Shown here piece after piece: positions 1 through 11,800 of a DNA stretch of 64,000 nucleotides (position 1 is the stretch's first letter; every line of letters starts with the position of its first letter). The notes beneath the pieces were generated by a model. It did no database searches, was not told the origin of the DNA, and was given only the letters and a program-made list of their open reading frames with translations. Source of the stretch: Erinaceus europaeus (lineage: Eukaryota; Chordata; Mammalia; Eulipotyphla; Erinaceidae); contig NC_080172.1 of NCBI RefSeq assembly GCF_950295315.1, positions 110,894,353 through 110,958,352 on the forward strand, in the 5' to 3' direction. The position numbers and the translations under genes were made by a program.

Positions 1-1068
1 GCTGGCCAGTCTTGCAATGATGTTATTCCTTGCGCCCACCTTTGCTGCAGTTTTTATGAGATGTTTGTGAAATGACAGAGTGCGATCGAGAGTAACGCCA
101 AGATAGACTGGCAGGGCTTCATGCCGGATTCTTGTATCTCCAAGCTGCATATTAAGCTCACGCGAGGCTGAGGCATGGTTTAGATGGAAAACAGATGATA
201 CTGTTTTTGCAGTGCTAGGGATTAGTCGCCATTTTTTACAGTAATCAGATATCAGAGACATGTCTTTCGTGAGTGTTTCCTCGAGGATGTCGAACTTGGA
301 TGCCTGAGTTGCACAGCAGATGTCATCGGTGTAGATGAACTTCCTTGAAGAAGTTTCTGGGAGGTCATTGATGTAAATATTAAATAGCGTAGGAGCCAGA
401 ACAGAGCCCTGGGGGAGGCCACTTGAGACAAGTCTCCATCTGCTAGACTTGTCACCCAGATGCACCCGGAATCTTCTGTTTTGGAGAAGAAACGATATAG
501 TGTTGGCCACCCATGGAGGCAGGCATCTTGAGATCTTGACTAGGAGACCACGGTGCCAGACCGTGTCATAGGCTTCTGTGAGATCAACAAAGACAGCACC
601 CGTCTTTAAATTCTTCTGGAATCCATTTTCAAAGTAAGTTGAGAGGGCCAGGGCTTGTTCGCAGGTAGATCTTCCTGGGCGGAAACCAGCTTGGGCGGGT
701 GATAGGAGTTTCTCTGTAAGAGGAGAAATACGTGACAGAAGCAGCCTCTCAAGGAGTTTGTAACACACGGAGAGGAGAGAAATTGGTCTATAGCTGGCGG
801 CCAGTGTTGGGTCTTTCTTTGGTTCCAAAACCGCTATAATCTTCGCAGGACGCCAAACTTTGGGCATAGACTCAGATTCCAAGATGTGGGACAGGAATGA
901 AGCGAGCCACTTCTTAGCCGTGGGACCCAGGTTAAGAATGAGTTCTGGGGTGATGTTATCATAGCCAGCTGCTGTTCCCGTTTTAACCCTCTTCAAAGTG
1001 TCTTCCAGTTCAGACAGTGTAAAGGGAGAGAGTTTTGGAGATGGACAAGATAACCGGAAGTGGGATGA
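1..1068 (-). CDS. Jockey/CR1-superfamily-like reverse transcriptase, 5'-truncated, open off the left edge
   Basis: Reading the minus strand with codons ending at position 1, I found no stop or frameshift from about 1068 down to 1 (about 355 codons). RT motifs appear in order: an N-terminal 'TAAGYDNITPE' block near 975-945, 'SYRPISLLS' near 800-770, 'AGFRPGRST' near 700-667, the first catalytic aspartate in 'FVDLTEAYDTVWH' near 591-553, 'GLPQGSVLAPTLFN' near 420-379 and the second catalytic box 'FIYTDD' at 322-339. A thumb-like region 'YLGVTLDRTLS' follows near 105-73. In the usual box the residue before DD is alanine; here it is threonine. This pattern belongs to Jockey/CR1-type LINEs rather than mammalian L1, whose copies in this window read quite differently. 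The element ends abruptly near 1068 against ERV-derived repeat sequence, as expected for a 5'-truncated LINE insertion. The 3' end lies outside the window. Clade assignment is from motifs only. Confidence 0.85.
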
Positions 1069-1181
1069 CCAAACAATAAAATGTGGAAAGACAAACATTA
1101 ACCATAGAAAGAAAAAAGCCTCAGGCATGAGAATTATTAGCATAAACATAGCAACCTAAATTTCTAATTGAGAAGGAATTT

Positions 1182-1896
1182 AAGAAATCACAAGTCGAAC
1201 CTGAAATGGAATTGGAGTATTACACCAAAGTAAAAGACTCTGGGGTGGGTCGGTGGGTGGGGAGAATACAGGTCCATGAAAAATGATGAATGAAATAGTG
1301 GGGGTTGTATTGTTAAATGGGAATCTGGGGAATGTTATGCATGTAAAAAAATAATAATAAGTAGAAACACAAAGCAGAAATTGACTGAGTTTGGAGTATG
1401 GCACCAAAGTAAGAAAGCAGAAGTACACTAGAGTTTGCAGTGTGTACCTCCCTAATACTTCCTCTCCACTTTTCCAAGCTTTGGGTCCATGGTTGCTCAA
1501 CAATTTGTTTGGCTTTGTATGTTAACTCTCTTTTCAGTCACCAGGTTCCAGGTGTCATCAGGATGCCGGCCAGACTTCCCTGGATTGAAGACCCCAACAA
1601 TATGTCCTGGAGCTCAGCTTCCCCAGAGACACACCCTACTAGGGAAAGAGAGAGGCAGACTGGGAGTATGGACCGACCAGTCAACGCCCATGTTCAGCGG
1701 GGAAGCAATTACAGAAGCCAGACCCTCTACCTTCTGCAACCCACAATGACCCTGGGTCCATGCTCCCAGAGGGATAGAAAATGGGAAAGCTATCGGGGGA
1801 GGGGGTGGGATATGGAGATTGGGCGGTGGGAATTGTGTGGAGTTGTACCCCTCCTACCCTATGTTTTTGTTAATTAATCCTTTCTTAAATAAAAAA

Positions 1897-1935
<39 letters not shown>

Positions 1936-1957
1936 AATTTAAAAAGACAAAAAAAAA
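1182..1957 (+). mobile_element. Chimeric L1 tail insertion: short-type 3' UTR plus long-type 3' UTR, with target duplication
   Basis: The 12-bp direct repeat 'gagaaggaattt' occurs at 1170-1181 and 1958-1969, bracketing a single insertion. Its left part (about 1193-1350) is the short-type L1 3' UTR. Its right part (about 1417-1900) is the last 480 bp of the long-type L1 3' UTR, ending in AATAAA and an (AAAT)n tail. Between them lies a short A-rich joint at 1348-1416. Confidence 0.7.
1886..1940 (+). repeat. (AAAT)n simple repeat tail
   Basis: A run of about a dozen 'aaat' units forms the degenerate poly(A) tail of the L1 insertion ending here. Confidence 0.9.
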
Positions 1958-2700
1958 GAGAAGGAATTTGAGACTTTTACATATCAACAACGTCTTTTTA
2001 ACCTTTTGTTACACCCATTCAAGATGGAGACACACCCTAGGTGTGTGCAGGTTTTTTTTTTTTTTAGACCAACTTAGTTAAAATATATTGATAGTTAACT
2101 AATTTTTACCTAGGACTCTAAATGTAAGTTAATTTTATCTTTATGAGAATTATGTTGAAAACCTTTTACATTTAACTTTGTCTGGTAAGAATATACCCTT
2201 AAAGTTAATGTTACCAAACTTTAAACACACACATACACATTGTCTTCAATACACAAGGAGAGAAACTTTTGTTACGAAGACATGTCATTTCAAACACGAA
2301 TTCAGATCTGTACTGTCTTAGCCATTTGGGGAGTGCGTTGTCCAGCGGTGGCCTCTTGAGGAACTTCAGCTTCAAGAATTGTAGGTAGCGATCTCTGGAT
2401 GAATCTCTGTGTATTCTAGCTCATCCACCTTCAGATCCAAGCTAGAGATCCTGGCCAGGGGGCCCAGTTTTGGCAGGGAGCCTGTGGTCTCCAGGTGGTC
2501 CTGGATCTGTGCAGATTTCATAGCAAGAGGGTGGGAGGCCCAACTGTGCAGAAGGCATGCACCTAGGTGCCCCGGGGAGGCAGCCATGATGGGCTGCCAT
2601 GTCTGCTGCCCTGCTCCCATCCAATGTCCCCTTCCCCCTACCTCTGAGAGATTTAGTTTGGCTCCTGCTAGATTTTTCTCTGTTTCCCATAGTTTTTTTT

Positions 2701-3002
2701 TTTTTTAATTTCTTTATGGGGGAATTAATGATTTATGCAAATGAGTCTCTAGCCTGAGGCCATCATATCTGAGCTGATCTCCTCATCCTGTGAAGAACCA
2801 CCCTGTACCTCCAGGCAAGGATGAGAACAGAGCCCCACCCTGCCCACTGCTGTTCTGTAGAATGAATGGATCTCCATTTTAACCAACCCCTGAAACATTA
2901 AATTCTTTTTTGGTTTTATTTTTAATGAATGCTGTAATACTGGTTCACCAAATTACATGTCAACAGGTGTATAATTCTGGACAGGAGTAGATAGTATAAT
3001 TG
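2701..3002. other. No recognisable gene or repeat
   Basis: Apart from a T-run at 2692-2706 and a few bases resembling an L1 end just after it, I see nothing identifiable here. Confidence 0.5.
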
Positions 3003-3112
3003 TTACTTAAAGAGATTCTCATACCTGAGGCTACAACGTCCCAGGTTCAATCCTCTGTACTCTAAGGCAGAGCTGAGCAGTGCTCCACAAAAAAAAAAAA
3101 AAAAAAAAAGGA
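3003..3112 (+). repeat. Hedgehog-type SINE, plus orientation
   Basis: The unit runs 'agagattctcatacctgagg ... cagagctgagcagtgctcca' and ends in a 20-base A-run at 3089-3108. It is the reverse complement of the T-headed copies near 3.9, 8.9, 38.1 and 38.5 kb. Confidence 0.75.
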
Positions 3113-3700
3113 GAAAAAGTAGGGGAGTAGGGTTATAATTCCATAATATTCCCATTGCCACCGTTCTGAATCCCCAATCCCACCCAAGCCCCAGCAGTTC
3201 TTTTAAGTTGAACATATGAGTTAACTGTCATCTCTACAACTATCTGTCTGCGTTTGTAGACAGTGCCCTCTTTTTCTTCCAGTCCCCACACACTCTTCCT
3301 TTCCAAGTCTCACATAATCCGATTCCTACAATCAAAGCTAGGGTTGTTAAAACATTAATGTTCTTCTGTTATTGTCAATACTATTTTGTAATCATTATGA
3401 TATGATCCTAGAGTCCAACATTGATACTCCTGGGTGCTGTGTTCCTGGGGTTCCGTGGGAGCAGATTGAATTCTCCCCAGTGTCACACCTAGCACTGAAA
3501 TGCTTATATGGCTTCAACTCTACCCATGTCCTGATATGTTCACTTCCAGAGTCAACCACAAGTAGTCTCTATCCCAAATGGGGGTGTGATATCTAACCAT
3601 TTTAACAGGGGAGAGTCTTAGTCAGGATTGGCCTGAGGGGATTTTGGGATCTAAGGAGACATCCTATTTCCTCAAGGGAACTCTTCCTTCCAGGCATTTG
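3113..3700. other. No gene seen; upstream of the PRAME-like promoter
   Basis: Only short, unrelated open frames are present. The phrase 'cccattgccaccgttctga' and the pyrimidine-rich 3260-3330 stretch suggest old, decayed repeat, but I cannot place it in a family. Confidence 0.4.
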
Positions 3701-3727
3701 GTGGAGTAGGGTGTAACCTGTATAGGA

Positions 3728-3735
3728 TATAAAAG
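3728..3735 (+). promoter_or_regulatory. TATA box, probable PRAME-like gene promoter
   Basis: TATAAAAG at 3728-3735 is followed about 105 bp later by a strong splice donor at 3840. That spacing suits a small non-coding first exon feeding the coding exons at 5521 onwards. The link to the downstream gene is inferred from order and orientation only. Confidence 0.4.
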
Positions 3736-3756
3736 TGTAGGTCCCAAAACAGGGAA

Positions 3757-3839
3757 GCACAGCCTTGAAGCTCTTCAGTTTGCCTGTGGGTTCTCCAGAG
3801 ACCTGAGTTCTGAGCACTCAGCCAACTTCATCACAGCTG
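3757..3839 (+). other. Candidate non-coding exon 1 of the PRAME-like gene
   Basis: A start roughly 28 bp after the TATA box is assumed. The right edge is defined by 'cagctg' then gtaagt, a good donor at 3840-3845. PRAME-family genes commonly have a short untranslated first exon. No transcript evidence is available here. Confidence 0.35.
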
Positions 3840-3927
3840 GTAAGTTACCCTCCTCTGCTAAAGACCCCATATGTCATCTGTGTTCAAGCAACTATGGTAA
3901 AATACATAAGGGACTACATTTGTGGGT

Positions 3928-4100
3928 TGTTTTTTTTTTTTGCATTTTTTATTTTTTGAGAGATATTCAGAGCAAGAGACACACAGAGAGAAACACCAGA
4001 GCTCTGCTCATCTCTGCCTTATGGTTGTGTATGGGATTGAACCTGGGACTTGGTGTGAGAGTCTGTTTGCATAACCATTATCCTATATCCCCTGCCCGAT
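3928..4100 (-). repeat. Hedgehog-type SINE, minus orientation
   Basis: A T-rich head (3929-3957) is followed by 'agagctctgctcatctctg', 'gggattgaacctgggactt' and 'ttgcataaccattatcctat'. This is the standard reverse-oriented unit seen repeatedly in the window. Confidence 0.8.
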
Positions 4101-5520
4101 TGCTTTGGTTTTTCCATATTGTTATTTGTTTCTCTTTTATAAATAATAATAAGCCTGTATTTGTGAACGAGGCAGAGATCAGAACATGACCTGCCTACTA
4201 GTGGATGTTTCCTGGAGGAACTTCTCCCTTTTTAGTTATTTTCACATGAACAGATTTCAGGGTTTGGTATTGCCTCTACATAGAGTCGTTTTTACTCCAA
4301 AATGTGTTGGTTTGCTATGTGTACATTCATTTATAAGTCTTTAAAGTGACAAATAATTCTAGACATTTTGTTTCTTGACATCTCCTGTATTTACCTGTTA
4401 TCATTGTTTCCTTCATTTTTTGATTTGCACATACATGATTTACAATGCAGTTGCTGTCAGATGATTTCAATTTCTCATTTCATCAAGAGATGTCTGTAAA
4501 TCACTCTCACCCCCAAGTCAGGCCTATCATCTATGACCAGGACTGAGAACTCAGAAATGGATCCATGTCTCTCCCGGTCTTCCTTCTCACTAGGCCAATT
4601 GGTGCAACCCCCAAAACCAACCCAAATTTCACCGTATGCTCCCCTTTCTATCTTTTTGGTTTTCTGCTTGGAGTTACATGATTTGTTTTCCTTGGCATTA
4701 GAGCTGTTGCTGGGGCTCAGTCCCTGCACAAACACCTCGTACTCTTGGTCACCATTTTTTTCCCTTTATCTGATAGTCAGCAAGCTTCCCATGAACGTAC
4801 ATTTCTTTTTTTGTGTGTGTGTCTTTCTTTCTCTCCCCTTCTCTCTGAACGTACATTTCTATGGGACGTCTCTGTACATACTTAGAATTATCTAGGTAGT
4901 GGATGGATTAGCCAGTAAGATCTCACACTGTGAACAAATGTTTACCTCTTAAAGATATCTTTTCACCATTTTCTTGCATGTGTAAGCCCGTATGTTCAGT
5001 AACTGCCACCAAGGAAACAATGGCTTGACTAGCACAGCCACATGCTCTAAGTAATGATGATAAGCTACAGAGCAGGCAGGTATGGGAGACCTCCTTCACA
5101 AATTTAAGAAATTAGAATACGAAGGATAAGGTGGTTGTGACACACTTTGAGGTGCTAACTCATTATAGACCCCAAGGACCAGGCTTCAAGCTGCAGGTCC
5201 CCACCTGCTGAAAAGGAGCTTCTTGAGAGCATGGGTTCTAGCTGTCTGATCCCCCAGTATCAATGATATGAGGTAACTCATTTCAAAATCCCCAAGTTAA
5301 TAGAATTATGCCCCATATCTGGCTGTTTGCTTAGATATTGTAATCTATTTTTGACTATGCTCTTCTTTGACTAACAGTGGAGTCTCTGCCACAATATCTT
5401 ATTATGCTGCCAGAGGTGTGACTTGGCTGCTGAGGTGGTTCCTTGAAGAGCAGTATGATGGAGACTGGCCATCTCATGCTGCCTTGAGAATCATGTCATC
5501 TTCATTTACTATTCCCACAG
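4101..5520. other. Intron/5' flank without recognisable features
   Basis: This stretch lies between the candidate exon 1 and the first coding exon. I see no repeat unit that recurs elsewhere in the window and no convincing coding frame. The acceptor 'ttcccacag' at 5512-5520 closes it. Confidence 0.45.
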
Positions 5521-5831
5521 ATTTGCTGCCTGAGGAAATTCCAGATGAACTACAAAAAGCCATCCAGTCTCTTAAAACTGACCATTAAGAGTCTTTTAAG
5601 GGATGAGAACTTGGCCATCTCTTCCCTGAGGAGTCTGCCTGGAGAGCTCTTCCCAAGTCTCTTTGAGGAAGCTTACTCTGAAAGATGCTGGAATATCCTG
5701 AAGGCTCTTGTCCAGAGCTGGCCCTTTGCTAGACTGCCTCTGGGGGATCTGGATGAATACCCTGCGGATGAAGCTTTGAAAGCTCTCCTGGATGGAATTG
5801 ATGTCCTCCTTCAGCAGGAAGTTCTCCCCAG
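5521..5831 (+). CDS. PRAME-like gene, first coding exon
   Basis: The exon follows acceptor 'ttcccacag' and ends before donor gtaaag at 5832. The first 24 nt would be 5' UTR, then ATG at 5545. It encodes the N-terminal 95 residues plus two bases of an Arg codon, including 'LFPSLFEEAYSERCWNILKA' and 'WPFARLPLG', both typical of the family N-terminus. Confidence 0.8.
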
Positions 5832-8800
5832 GTAAAGAGGACCCCTAGTCTGGAAGGGTCTGTGCTTCCTGGATGACAGCTGGGTCATGGAGAGTGGAGG
5901 CCAATGGGGAGGCCTCAAGGCTTTTCTACTGCCAATGTGACAGCTTATTGCCCATTGTGGAACTCTTTTTTTAATATATAATTTATTTTTTTATTGGGGA
6001 ATTCATGTTTTACATTCAACAGTAAAGACAATAGTTTGTACATGCATAACATTCCCCAGATTCCTATTTAACAATACAACCCCCACTATGTCATTCATCA
6101 TCCTTCATGGACCTGTATTCTCCCCACCCATCCCAGAGTCTTTTACTTTGGTGCAATACGCCAATTCCATTTCAGGTTCTACTTGTGTTTTCTTTTCTAA
6201 TCTTGTTTTTCAACTTCGGCCTGAGTGGAACTCTCTTTAAGGACTGACTGTTAGTCATTTGTTTCACATAAGTGTTGAGCACACATTCAAACCCGTAAAC
6301 ACTAAGAGGAAAGAAGCAATTCAATGCTGTATGATCCTTGATCTCTCTAGATACATACTACTTTCTTTATTATTTCTTTCTTTCTTTATTTTTTTTATAA
6401 AATGGAAACACAAATGAGACGATAGGATAAGAGAGGTACAATACTACCAAATTCCTACCACCAGAACTCCATATCCCATCCCCTCTCTTGATAGTTTCCC
6501 TGTTCTTTATGCCTCTGGGACTATGGTCCCAGTATCGTTGTGGGGTGTGGAAGGTGGAAGGTCTGGCTTCTGTAACTGTTTCTCTGTTGACTATGGGCAT
6601 TGGCAGGTCAATCCATACTCCCATACTGTCTCTTTCTTTCCTTAGTGGATCAAGGTTTTGGGTGGTGAGAGTTAAGGACACAGACAGTTAAGGTTCTGGG
6701 TGGGGTCCTGAGCCCATGGAAGACAGGTTGGCATCATGGTAGAATATGAAACCTGGTGGCTGAAAACGAGTCAAGATATAAGGAAGAACAAATTGATGTC
6801 TAGTCATGAACCTAAAGGCAAGAGTATTGAAGATAAAGATTTGGGGACTTCCTTTTTGGAAAAGGCTAGTAGGTCTAATTTAGGTATATGTCAGGGTGCC
6901 CATAACTTTACTAGTTTTTGCCTGACCTGGACACCTGAAATGCAGGTGGACCCAAATTACTGTCTGAGGATTAGATTTCATGGTTTTGAAAAGGGCTAGA
7001 ATGCGGAATCAGAAAAGAGTGTAGCTGCCAGAATAGCTTCTCCAGAGAGAGACAAAGAACTTGTGGCTGAGCAGGAACACAATGCAATGCCTTTACTGAT
7101 CAGAGACAATGCTTTTTATATATCTCCTTAACTGGAAGTGGCAAGTGGGTAAAGGAAATGGCTAGGAGCGGGGGTGGAGGAAAGGAAAGAGTGTGAAGGT
7201 AATAAGCTTCCATAGCAACTGTTGCAAAGGTTCTAACCAGTGGGGATTAAACCAATATCCTGCAGGCAGGGTGGGTCTCAGGCAAAACAATTATGAGGTA
7301 AATAGACCACAGCATTAAGCAATGCAGGGGACCTGGTATAATGACCAACACCCTCCTTTCTTTTTATCTAATATCCATAGTATCAGGAATGCAGGGTGCT
7401 TTGTGAGGCAGGGAGTCTGATAGGAGGAGGCACACCTTTGGGGTATTACTGTCCCTCCTTGCTCAACCTCTCAGTAGAGAGAGAGACTAATAGGATTGGA
7501 CTCACCTCTCATGTTCAAGCCCTGCGAAGCTCAACCACATCCTCACAATTTCCTGAAATCTCCTTCTATCTAAATGTCCATATTTAATTGGGTGAATATC
7601 TGTAGAAGACTCCATTTCTGTCAGAGGAATAGCAGTGTAGGGGTGACCAGAAACCTATATCGTGCAGGTGTTTTCAAAAGAATTGGCACAAGATAGGGAG
7701 GAACAAGTAGGAGATCAGCAAGAGCCCCTGTGATGTCAAGTGGAGGCCTGGTGGCCTAAGAGTCATTTCTTGCCTCAAAGGGCATTTCCTGCCTCTGGGG
7801 GCAGTGTCTGCTGGCGAGAGGGGTGTTTCCTGCCTCTGGGCACAGGGCCAATCAGGTGAAGGAGGTGTTTCTTGCCTCTGGGGGCAGGGGCTGTTGGTGA
7901 AGGGGTGTGGCCTGTATACCCAAGGCAGCAACCTTCAAACTCCATGGAGTGCTGGGATCAGTCTTTGAGAAACCCAGCAGCGTAAAGGGAAGCTGTTGTA
8001 AATTTGTGTAAAGTGTCCAAGAGGTATACCAGTAAGTCCGATAGAAGCATCAGTCCAATGCTGACCATCGGGGAAGAAATGCCAGGGAATGAAATGCTGC
8101 ATATCTATCTCGATGGGGAAGGTCAACCACCAGAATTCTGCTTTTCTGCAGAAAGTGAGCTGGAACCACCAAAACATGACAGGTGAAGCAGAAGCAAGAA
8201 GGGCAGGAAGCGATGGGTGAGAGAAAGGCAGTAGGAAAGTTCTCTCCTGGGAGTCTGTGATTCAGGTTCTTTAGATCATGTCTGGTCACATTGGTTTTAG
8301 GAGGTCGATGTCAGAAGACAGGGGCCCAAATGGAATTTGGCGATTCCATATGAGCAGATGCTTCTTCATGTGGAGGCTTGACATAGCTGTAATCACATAC
8401 TTGTGAAGAAAAAAACTAACAAATTAGAAGTTTACTATAATTGATGATTATAATTGGTTTAAGTACCTTCTTAATTTTGAAAGCCCTTTCTATTATGGTG
8501 TCAAGTTTTTTTTTAATGGTTTAAGCTCAATAAAATGTGGAAAGGTAAACAGAAGAACTATTGTTAGATGCCTCAAGCATGAGAATTATTAGCATAACCA
8601 TTGTGTGATCTATCTCTCACCTGGGCTGGTTCTACCTCTTTAATTGAGAAAGTATTTGAGAGCTTTAAATATCAGTAGTGTCTTTCCTACCTTTTTGTTA
8701 TGCCCAGTTAAAATGGAGACACACCCTAGGTGTGCACAAGCTCTTCAGTAATGATTTTGTTAAGATATATTGATTTTTAACTATTTTTTCCCTTGGTCTT

Positions 8801-11800
8801 TAAAGAAACTCAGGTTTCTTAGAGAGTTAACATGAGAGTGACAATGTTTAATTTTCCTTTTTTTTTTTTTTTTTTTTGACCAGAGCACTGGTCAGCTCTA
8901 GCTTATGGTGGTGCAGGGGATTGAACCTAGGATTTTGTAGCCTCAGTCATAAGAGCTACTTTGCATAACCATTATGCTATCTACCCCACCCATGCTCATA
9001 AGGTTTCCTAGATTAAATGTTTCACATTTATACAAGACATAAAAATAAAAAGATCAAAAGAAAAAAAGTTAGGATTGTTTCTGGATGTCTACATGATTTC
9101 TGAAATCATGGCTGTGTCCAGCATTTTTTTATAAAGTAAATTAAATGTCAGAGTACTCAAAGATACAGTGTCAGAGAGAGCTAGGGTTTGAGGAGAGAGA
9201 AGTGGTATGGGGCTTTCTTTCTTTCTTTTTTTTTTTTAAAGCACTTTGATCCAGATTATTTAGATCCTGCTGTGTCACATTATGAGACCCTGGAGGGCAT
9301 TCTACTTCAAAAAGAGCCTCAAAATCCCAGTTAGACTGGTTCTGACTGTTCCTGTGGGATTGCTGCAGGCACCCATTCCCAAAAATGTCTTCCCATAGAA
9401 GAACAAATTGAATCAGGAGGGTAGAATTAACCATGTGTCTGAATTCGTGGGGACTGCCAAGGTTTAGGAGTAGCCTCTGCAAGTTACAGTCACCCTTCAC
9501 CACAGAACACATGGCAGAGGGAGTCCAGGAAGTCCCAGGGAAAATCTCCGCACATCTCCCAAACTCTAAGATCATGATCATAAGGAACTAAGGTGTGGCC
9601 CAGAGACAGAAAAACTGTCTCATGAAATAAGAGTATAGGATTTGAGAAACCTCTTCATAAGGAAGAAGGTTTCCCATGGCGGAGCGGTCTCTGAAAATAA
9701 TAAGAGGAAAAAAAAAGAATCACAGTGCCTTTGTAAAATACGAGACAGCAGAGATCCAAGAGGCTGTACACTTATCTGGGGGTTGGGTGGGTAGGCCCCA
9801 AGTTGGGTAACAAAATGCCACAATAGCTTCACCAGAGAGAGAGACAAGGACATCGTGCATCTAGCAATGGAGAAGGGGGGAGCTGACATATTGCCCAATA
9901 CCGCTCTCTGAGGGTTTAAAAAGGCAATTGTTATTTCTATAATCAAATAAATTAGTAATTGGATTAACTTTGAGAATCTCACTGTTAAGAATTTGCTGTA
10001 TAATACATGACCTGACCTTACCTTACATTATGACCTTTGACTCTATTTACATATAGCTAGCTATATCTTGTAAAACAACACCACAGGTTGCTTCTGTTAT
10101 TCCTGGTCTAAGCTCTTTGGAGAGTCAATATTTCAAAGAACAAGCCATTATTAGAAATGTATTCACAATTTGAGCCCACTGTTTAATTCAACATGATTAA
10201 CGACTTGAAGTCATAAGTTCTTAGATTTAAGGAACATATACTCAGACCAATGTGCTAGGCACTTTTTTTTTTCTTTTTCTAAGTTATTATTATTTTTTTT
10301 ATCTGGAATATGTTTTTGTAGCAGATTGAAGCTGGACCTTGACACCTTGAAAATCAGTGTCTTTTTGCATAACAGTTACACTATTATCTTGCCCTCACTG
10401 TGGGAATCTTTATTTAAATAGAGTAAGCAGAGTCTACCAGCAGAGAATGTCCTGAATTCACATTGCCTCAGCTACACAACTGGAGGACACACAGATCAAA
10501 AGAGAGCATAAGAAAAATGGTGTCTTCCACTTTCTCAGTTGACTTGAATGCATTCACAATGGAATAACATTTCACAGTTTTCATTTTCTCAGTTTGGTGA
10601 AAGCTAACTATGAAATGTGGCTATTAGATGTAGAAAGTTAGAAGAAAAGTGGAGAGAAAGAAGCTGTTTTCTGAAGTGGGAGGGAATCAAAGAGTTGGTT
10701 GGTATGAGCCTGGGAAATTGTGGCATTCTGGGTCAAAAACTGTGTTCGTGCTTTGTATCTTCATCAATGTCCCTTTTTCCCTAAAGCAGGTGTAAGCTCC
10801 GGGTGTTGGATTTACACTTCAATGGAGAGAAGTTCTGGAGTGTGTGGACTGGAGTCAACGAAACAGTGTACTCAGTAAGGAGACAACTAGTGGCTGATGG
10901 ACCTTCAAGGAATGAGAAGGGAAGGCCCTCCTTGGAGGTGTGTGCAGACCTCATCCTCAGTCAGTGTCAAGACAATCACTTTTGCACCTACATACTGAAG
11001 TGGATCAAGAAGAGAAAGGGAGTGCACCTTTGTTGTAAGAAAGTGACAGTAATTTCACTGAACAGAGAGAATGTCAAGCTTTTACAGAGCATCTCATTGT
11101 GTGATGTCCAGGAACTGGACATTAATTGGATGTGGACTACCCCAGAACCACAGAAGTTGTGGCCATTTCTGGGCAGGATGAAAAACCTCAGCAGACTCTG
11201 TCTGAACATCAACATACTTGATGCAATCCCTTCAAACGAGCTGGAGAACCAGGATCATCCCATCACCGAATTTAGATCTGAGTTCCTCCAGCTACTTTAT
11301 CTTCAACAGCTGTACTTAGAATCAGTCTCCTTCCTTCAGGGCCATCTGGAAAAGCTGCTCAGGTAGGGTGTGTCCCTGGCAGAGTAACTGTGCAGGAGAC
11401 ATTGGATCTCAAGTTCCTTGCCTCCCAATTCTATTATTATTTATTATTGTTATTTGCCCGACTGTCTCTAAAGACTACTTTAGGATACTCCTAAACATGG
11501 AACATGGTGACTCAGGGTTGAAAGCCAATTTACTTAACCACTACACTATTCCACTCAAATATATCTCTCCCATCGTAAATATTCCATCAGACTGTAACCA
11601 TGAGAAGCTGAGGACAAAGTTAGACAGAGTTATGGAAGCAACACCTTGCTCCGATGCTTGTTGGAATATTTAATTTCATGAGTGTGGTTGGTTCTCAGGT
11701 TCAGGTTTGAAGAGGTCTCTTAGATGACTAGACAACTATTAGTGAAGGGGACTGTGAAGAAGAGATCCCACACAGTGCCTCCAATTCCTGAACTGCAAGG

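Larger units (their letters stand above)
1070..2700 (-). mobile_element. Non-autonomous ERV internal fragment (ERV-C family), split by an L1 insertion
   Basis: Sequence at 1074-1181 and 1958-2690 matches the internal part of ERV-C at 43.85-44.65 kb and part of ERV-D at 8.52-8.85 kb. Shared phrases include 'cattcaagatggagacac' and 'catgagaattattagc'. The stretch 2370-2690 corresponds to the gag-like part of ERV-C. On the minus strand it still encodes a short block resembling the 'RISDLEAEVGKL' coiled region of ERV-A Gag. No LTR is recognisable at this copy. Confidence 0.65.
7020..9860 (-). mobile_element. ERV-D: decayed minus-strand betaretrovirus-like element in the PRAME-like intron
   Basis: A putative 3' LTR lies at 7020-7352, bounded by TG/CA on the minus strand and preceded by a purine-rich tract ('aaaaagaaaggaggg' in reverse). 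The internal part contains 7930-8185, homologous to the post-pol 3' region of ERV-A at 54.68-54.90 kb, and a gag remnant at 9240-9600. A putative primer site near 9791-9811 reads in reverse as a decayed CCCAAC-TTGGGGC, resembling a tRNA-Lys1,2 site. Next to it is a short LTR remnant starting at 9816. A SINE and L1 scraps interrupt it. No intact protein remains. Confidence 0.6.

Noticed and set aside
1..1068. Assignment to BovB/RTE, the usual horizontally transferred mammalian LINE
   Set aside because: The RT motifs ('SYRPISLLS', 'LPQGSVLAPTLFNIYINDLP', 'FIYTDD') fit the Jockey/CR1 group better than RTE, so I did not use that name.
3920..4189. 89-codon plus frame
   Set aside because: It is translated SINE sequence.
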